Shown here piece after piece: positions 7,452-10,260 of a DNA stretch of 10,260 nucleotides. The position numbers and the translations under genes were made by a program. Source of the stretch: Oscillospiraceae bacterium (GTDB lineage Bacteria > Bacillota > Clostridia > UMGS1883); the NCBI GenBank assembly GCA_015069065.1, contig SVJI01000037.1, positions 1 to 10,260 on the forward strand. Direction: 5' to 3'. Every line of letters starts with the position of its first letter. The first letter of the stretch is position 1. Below the pieces are notes generated by a model. The model saw only the letters and a list, made by a program, of their open reading frames with translations, did no database searches and was not told the origin of the DNA.

Positions 7452-9059
7452 TTACTTTGACAGAATTTCAAAAGCGCACAATGGTTTCAGTGTTTTAATA
7501 CTATCAAGCACAAATGCCTTTACACTGCCTCCCTGCGCAATTTTACTTTGTGCCGTTTCACTTAATTTATCTACATCAATATCTGCAACACAAATTTGCT
7601 CCAAGGTCTGGGCAATAGAATATGGTTTTGTAGTAATTGCCGCCATTTTTCCTTCAACATCATAAATTGCCAAAACAATCGTTGCACAAAGTGGTTTTGC
7701 ACCGCCGTTTGAAATCAGGCTTTTCGCTCTTACAACACCGCTTAGCGGTATTGTTGCTGTACCTTCTGCATCATCTGTTACACTTACAATAGATGGTTTT
7801 GAAACATTTATATCATTTACAGCAGTCTCAAGCTCTACATAGGGTGTAGCATTTACCCTGTCTAACGAATCTGTAGCTTCAATGTAATATCCTTTTGTAT
7901 CATCAGGAAGCTGCACTCTGATAACACCTGTCGTTCCTAACTCAATTTCTTTACTCTGCCATGTTCCGTTATATGTATAGTTAGTATATTTTAAGCCTTC
8001 AGAGTCTGTTGTGTACCACAGCTTTGCGCTTGTTAATGGAGAAGCAGATTCATATGTTGCACAAGCGATAATATCATCATCTTTAAATTCTAATTTATTA
8101 TCGGTAAACCTTGTAAACTCAGTTCCACCCTTAACAATACTGTCTGCGAAGGAATATGCCTCCTCCAGTGCAAATGCGGCATCATGTCCGTGAGTAAGAC
8201 CATTCTTAATAGACAGCCTTGAGCCTTCCACCGCACCATACGCTCTTGCTTGAAGATTTAGTGAGAAATACGTATCATTATTACTATTTATAAATAAGGT
8301 AGGCATTTTTGCATTGTTTAAAACTGTTGAAGGGTCCCACATATTTAATCCGTCCTCAACCAAGTCTTTAGATATCTTTGCCTTTGACTCTTTCAAAAAT
8401 CCCGTTCCGTAAATAGGAATTGCAAAAGAAAAGCGGTCATCCACACCAATGGTATAGCTTGTTATAATACCTCCCCAGGAAACACCGCAGATACCAATTT
8501 TATCAGCATCCACTCCCTCCTGTGAAGCCAAAAAAGAATGTGCCAGCATAGTATCTGCCACTGCATGATACATCCACTGGTCAGCAATGGGAGCTTCCCA
8601 ATCCTTAAACGTGCCATTTCTTCTTGGTCCCATATTCCACACATAAGACTCGGGAATTCCTTTTATATCGCATTTTGATTTGTCATCTTCACTTTCTACC
8701 CAATAAGGAGCGATTGCGGCATATCCTCTTTTAACCCATTTTCTTACCCAATCTCTATACGCAGTTCCGCCGGAACCGTGCATTAAAACAATTCCGGGAA
8801 CCTTTTCACCAGGCTCTACATCAGGCATGGCCCAAAATGCAAAAAATTGAGTTTTCTTTCCGTTATAATCAAGGCCGTTAATTAAAACAGACTTAACATC
8901 CGTACGATAAATATCGCCGCTTGTAATTTCAATAGAATCAGGTGCTGTCTTTACACTATCCGGCCAAGACGGTGCAGCGGCATCAACCATAATTTCAGGT
9001 GATACCATTGATAAAGCCACAGCAATCACCACTGCCGTTATTTTACTGAATTTTTTCAC
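7452..9059 (-). CDS. Secreted alpha/beta-hydrolase, probable carbohydrate esterase
   Basis: Exported protein of 535 residues. A Sec signal peptide spans about residues 1-28 (KKFSK, hydrophobic core, cleavage near VDA-AA). An alpha/beta-hydrolase domain occupies about 50-310: oxyanion motif LMHGSGG (93-99), nucleophile elbow GVSWG with Ser194, likely acid Asp262 (NSNNDTYF) and a histidine at 290 or 292 (LTHGHD). This resembles dienelactone hydrolases and acetylxylan-esterase-like enzymes, so removal of acetyl or similar ester groups from plant glycans outside the cell is likely, though a peptidase S9-like role is not excluded. The rest (about 325-535) is beta-rich, apparently two Ig-like modules, ending in VKAFVLDSIKTLKPLC. 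The start is GTG 9059, with AGAGGAG 5 nt upstream. It is the first gene of the locus behind promoter C; no terminator separates it from the oxidoreductase gene. Confidence 0.9.
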   Translation of the reverse strand: MKKFSKITAVVIAVALSMVSPEIMVDAAAPSWPDSVKTAPDSIEITSGDIYRTDVKSVLINGLDYNGKKTQFFAFWAMPDVEPGEKVPGIVLMHGSGGTAYRDWVRKWVKRGYAAIAPYWVESEDDKSKCDIKGIPESYVWNMGPRRNGTFKDWEAPIADQWMYHAVADTMLAHSFLASQEGVDADKIGICGVSWGGIITSYTIGVDDRFSFAIPIYGTGFLKESKAKISKDLVEDGLNMWDPSTVLNNAKMPTLFINSNNDTYFSLNLQARAYGAVEGSRLSIKNGLTHGHDAAFALEEAYSFADSIVKGGTEFTRFTDNKLEFKDDDIIACATYESASPLTSAKLWYTTDSEGLKYTNYTYNGTWQSKEIELGTTGVIRVQLPDDTKGYYIEATDSLDRVNATPYVELETAVNDINVSKPSIVSVTDDAEGTATIPLSGVVRAKSLISNGGAKPLCATIVLAIYDVEGKMAAITTKPYSIAQTLEQICVADIDVDKLSETAQSKIAQGGSVKAFVLDSIKTLKPLCAFEILSK

Positions 9060-9116
9060 AAAGACTCCTCTTTTCTATGGGAAATACCCATTTTTTAATA
9101 GAATACTTTCAATAAA

Positions 9117-9146
9117 ATTATACTACCAGGCAACAGACATAAGCAA
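9117..9146 (-). promoter_or_regulatory. Promoter C, upstream of esterase gene
   Basis: On the minus strand: -35 TTGCTT (9141-9146), 18-bp spacer, perfect -10 TATAAT (9117-9122). The weak -35 next to box C suits an activated promoter. The leader to GTG 9059 would be about 50 nt. Confidence 0.68.
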
Positions 9147-9148
9147 TT

Positions 9149-9180
9149 GACAAAATCTATTGATAGCAGACAAATTCTAC
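9149..9180 (-). promoter_or_regulatory. Direct-repeat box C (candidate AraC-regulator site)
   Basis: On the minus strand: GTAGAATTTGTC (9180-9169), 8-bp spacer, ATAGATTTTGTC (9160-9149). The halves match at 10 of 12, the best of the three boxes. It lies 26 bp upstream of the -10, as in boxes A and B. Confidence 0.68.
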
Positions 9181-9192
9181 TATCAAAAGCAG

Positions 9193-9250
9193 AAAAAGAG
9201 GGCGTTGCCTCAATTTCAAAAAAATCACTTATTGAGACACGCCCTTTTTA
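9193..9250. terminator. Bidirectional intrinsic terminator
   Basis: Arms GGGCGT (9200-9205) and ACGCCC (9239-9244), with an inner stem CTCAAT/ATTGAG, form a long hairpin. On the plus strand it is followed by TTTTT (9245-9249); on the minus strand the run is TCTTTTTC. It separates the sugar locus from the IS and recombinase region and would stop minus-strand transcripts arriving from the right before promoter C. The 312-bp gene-free stretch 9060-9371 holds promoter C, box C, this terminator and the left IS end. Confidence 0.8.
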
Positions 9251-9371
9251 TATGTATATTTTTAAAGACAGCAAAACTACTATAAATGTTAAACTTAAAA
9301 TGTACAAAACACCAACTCAAAATATAAAATTCTGGCAAACCGCTTTTGAATAGAATATACTCTATTCGGGA

Positions 9372-9891
9372 GTGAAAAAAAGATAATGCACAAGTAAATA
9401 TTAACTGTTCAAAGCTTTCACGTCAGTACGGTTGTGACCGCAAAACAGTTTCCAAAGCTATCAATGCTGTAAAAAACAATCTTCCCCCACCAAAAGCAAA
9501 TAAACCAAGAAAAACCGATGGTTTTGAATTGATAATAGAAGAAAAATTAAAAACCGGTGCTCCTGCTATTGCTATCTTTAACTACATCAAAAAACATCAC
9601 GGATATACAGGCTCATATACTACAATTAAAGACTTTGTTCGTAATCTTAATATTGAAAAACAAAAACAGGCTGTTATTCGTTTTGAAACAAATCCCGGTA
9701 TTTAGGCTCAGGTAGACTGGAAAGAATCAATGAAATTTAAAACCCAAGACGGAGACACCATAAAATTCAATGTCTTTCTGTTAATACTCGGTTTTTCAAG
9801 AACTAAATTTCTTTCTGTTACAGAAACAAGAGATTTACATACTGTAGAAGAATGTCTTGTCAAAGCGTTTAAATACATAGGTGGAGCACCT
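9372..9891 (+). pseudogene. istA: IS21 transposase istA remnant (frameshift, amber codon, C-terminal deletion)
   Basis: The coding frame reads from about 9376: KKDNAQVNINCSKLSRQYG, then CDRKTVSKAI, an N-terminal helix-turn-helix as in IstA. It later gives NPGI, a TAG codon (9703-9705, where the family usually has Gln/CAG), then AQVDWKE, the start of the DDE catalytic core with its first Asp at 9715-9717. Homology continues to FKYIGGAP at about 9891, where intact proteins continue for hundreds of residues; here it is lost. The only good start, GTG 9372, enters this frame only if one A is removed from the A7 run (9375-9381). Three separate lesions make this non-functional. The ORF after the amber (from ATG 9730) is not an independent gene. 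Confidence 0.8.
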
Positions 9892-9914
9892 CCTTCGCCT
9901 CATAGTTATCCAAA

Positions 9915-9987
9915 AGCATATTCCTGGATATTCGTCAAGGGTAGCAAAGCTGCTTGTTTACCCTTTATGAATGTCTCGGAATATGCT
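9915..9987. repeat. 73-nt imperfect palindrome inside the IS right end
   Basis: Outer arms AGCATATTCC (9915-9924) and GGAATATGCT (9978-9987) are perfect. A middle stem GATATTC/GAATGTC pairs with one G-T wobble, an inner stem AAGGGTA (9937-9943)/TACCCTT (9959-9965) is perfect, and CAA/TTG closes a 6-nt loop. The arms are nearly equal in length. It begins about 24 nt after istA homology ends and stops 11 nt before the subterminal repeat at 9999. It could be a nested palindromic element, or foldback DNA at the deletion junction. Confidence 0.6.
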
Positions 9988-10007
9988 ACCGCCGAAATTG
10001 TACATTT

Positions 10008-10076
10008 TCACTTGCCCTTTTTGTACATTTTCGCTTGACATTTACAATATAGCATGATAATAACCCAAACGACCAT
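10008..10076 (-). pseudogene. Short open frame interrupted by the IS right end
   Basis: ATG at 10076 overlaps the upstream TAA by one base (TAATG) and has AGGAG (10086-10090) 9 nt before it, so a translationally coupled gene once began here. The first dozen residues (MVVWVIIMLYCK) are host sequence and look like a membrane segment. The frame then enters the IS terminus at 10040 and stops after 22 residues. The original gene cannot be identified. Confidence 0.4.
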
Positions 10077-10260
10077 TAGACTTCACTCCTTTTGCTTTCA
10101 GATTTTAATAGTGAATAGAAAGTTGATTTTTTCATATTCAGAAGTTCCATTGCTTTTTTAGCAGTAATTTCATTATTCTTCCATTCCCTACTATCAAAAC
10201 CCAGTTCATCTTCAGAGCATATTTCATAATCGGAGATAAAAGATTTATCACACCAACAGG
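10076..10260 (-). CDS. C-terminal end of probable serine recombinase/resolvase (partial, N-terminus outside window)
   Basis: The last 61 codons of a protein entering from the right edge, ending in TAA at 10078-10076. The tail REWKNNEITAKKAMELLNMK followed by KSTFYSLLK matches the terminal helix-turn-helix pattern common at the ends of resolvase/invertase-type serine recombinases (W-x-N-x-x-I-T-A-x-x-A-M then K-x-T-F-Y). The preceding part is rich in acidic residues and includes CWCDKSFISDYEICSEDE, which I do not recognise. The catalytic N-terminal domain is outside the window, so activity and family are unproven; another small HTH protein is possible. Transcription would run toward the IS remnant and the terminator at 9193-9250. 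Confidence 0.5.
   Translation of the reverse strand, partial: CWCDKSFISDYEICSEDELGFDSREWKNNEITAKKAMELLNMKKSTFYSLLKSESKRSEV

Larger units (their letters stand above)
9287..10040 (+). mobile_element. Degenerate, internally deleted IS21-family insertion sequence
   Basis: The left end begins TGTTAAACTTAAAATGTACA (9287-9306). The right end, read inward on the minus strand, begins TGTCAAGCGAAAATGTACA (10040-10022); the two are imperfect inverted repeats. Each end carries a second tandem copy of the repeat (about 9309-9328 on the left, 22-bp period; 9999-10017 on the right, 23-bp period), which is a hallmark of IS21-family termini. Between them lies a broken istA; istB is absent. At about 750 bp the element is far shorter than the roughly 2-2.5 kb of intact members, so it is a non-autonomous remnant. 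No target-site duplication is evident at the flanks. Confidence 0.75.

Noticed and set aside
7459..7470. An extra half-site-like sequence TGAAATTCTGTC on the minus strand near box B.
   Set aside because: It encodes the last residues of the esterase (EILS), and lies 26 bp rather than 20 bp from the next half-site, so it is more likely coding coincidence.
9193..9250. The repeat at 9193-9250 as a CRISPR or mobile-element end.
   Set aside because: A single GC stem with T-runs on both strands is fully explained as a bidirectional terminator.
9348..9367. Small inverted repeat GAATAGA/TCTATTC upstream of the istA remnant.
   Set aside because: Seven A/T-rich pairs inside a decayed IS; could be an old IS regulatory hairpin, but nothing further supports it.
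9372..9400. A7 run at the start of istA as a programmed frameshift site.
   Set aside because: The needed shift is +1, not the -1 usual for A-rich slippery sites, and the gene is also broken by an amber codon and a large deletion, so decay is the simpler reading.
9730..10038. 102-residue open frame on the plus strand as a separate gene.
   Set aside because: Its first half is the istA catalytic-core segment downstream of the amber codon and its second half is palindrome and terminal repeat; no ribosome site precedes the ATG.

Overview
The window looks like a chromosomal segment from a low-GC Firmicute, most likely a plant-polysaccharide-degrading clostridium. The evidence is A/T-rich DNA, strong AGGAG-type ribosome sites, several GTG starts, a lipoprotein-type sugar-binding protein, an LplB-type permease, and a membrane-anchored AraC regulator of the Bacillus YtdP/YesS type. 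I cannot name the species.

Positions 1-9180 are one carbohydrate-utilisation locus, entirely on the minus strand. In transcription order it holds: a secreted alpha/beta-hydrolase (probable esterase, 9059-7452); a Gfo/Idh/MocA oxidoreductase (7347-6310); a GH4 glycosidase of the LplD/uronidase type (6286-4922); a 763-residue membrane-anchored AraC regulator (4779-2488); a sugar-binding lipoprotein (2348-789); and an LplB-type permease cut by the left window edge (677-1). The proposed logic is that the esterase deacylates plant oligosaccharides outside the cell. The binding protein and permease import them, probably energised by an ATPase encoded elsewhere. The NAD-dependent GH4 enzyme and the oxidoreductase then process the sugars inside. 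By analogy with the B. subtilis lpl/ytc and yes loci, an acidic (galacturonate/glucuronate-containing) oligosaccharide is the best substrate guess.

The most notable signal is regulatory. Three intergenic regions, in front of the esterase, the oxidoreductase-GH4 pair and the binding-protein-permease pair, each carry a 32-bp box made of two 12-bp direct half-sites with a fixed 8-bp spacer. The box sits exactly 26 bp upstream of a -10 hexamer in all three cases. I found no such box in front of the regulator gene, which has a near-consensus sigma-A promoter instead. This fits a small regulon activated by the membrane-anchored AraC protein.

The right end (9181-10260) is unrelated. It holds a bidirectional terminator, then a decayed, internally deleted IS21-family insertion sequence (about 9287-10040). 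The IS has a broken istA (frameshift in an A7 run, amber codon, deleted C-terminus) and a 73-nt palindrome just inside its right end. Last is the C-terminal end of a probable serine recombinase, whose downstream neighbour appears to have been interrupted by the IS.
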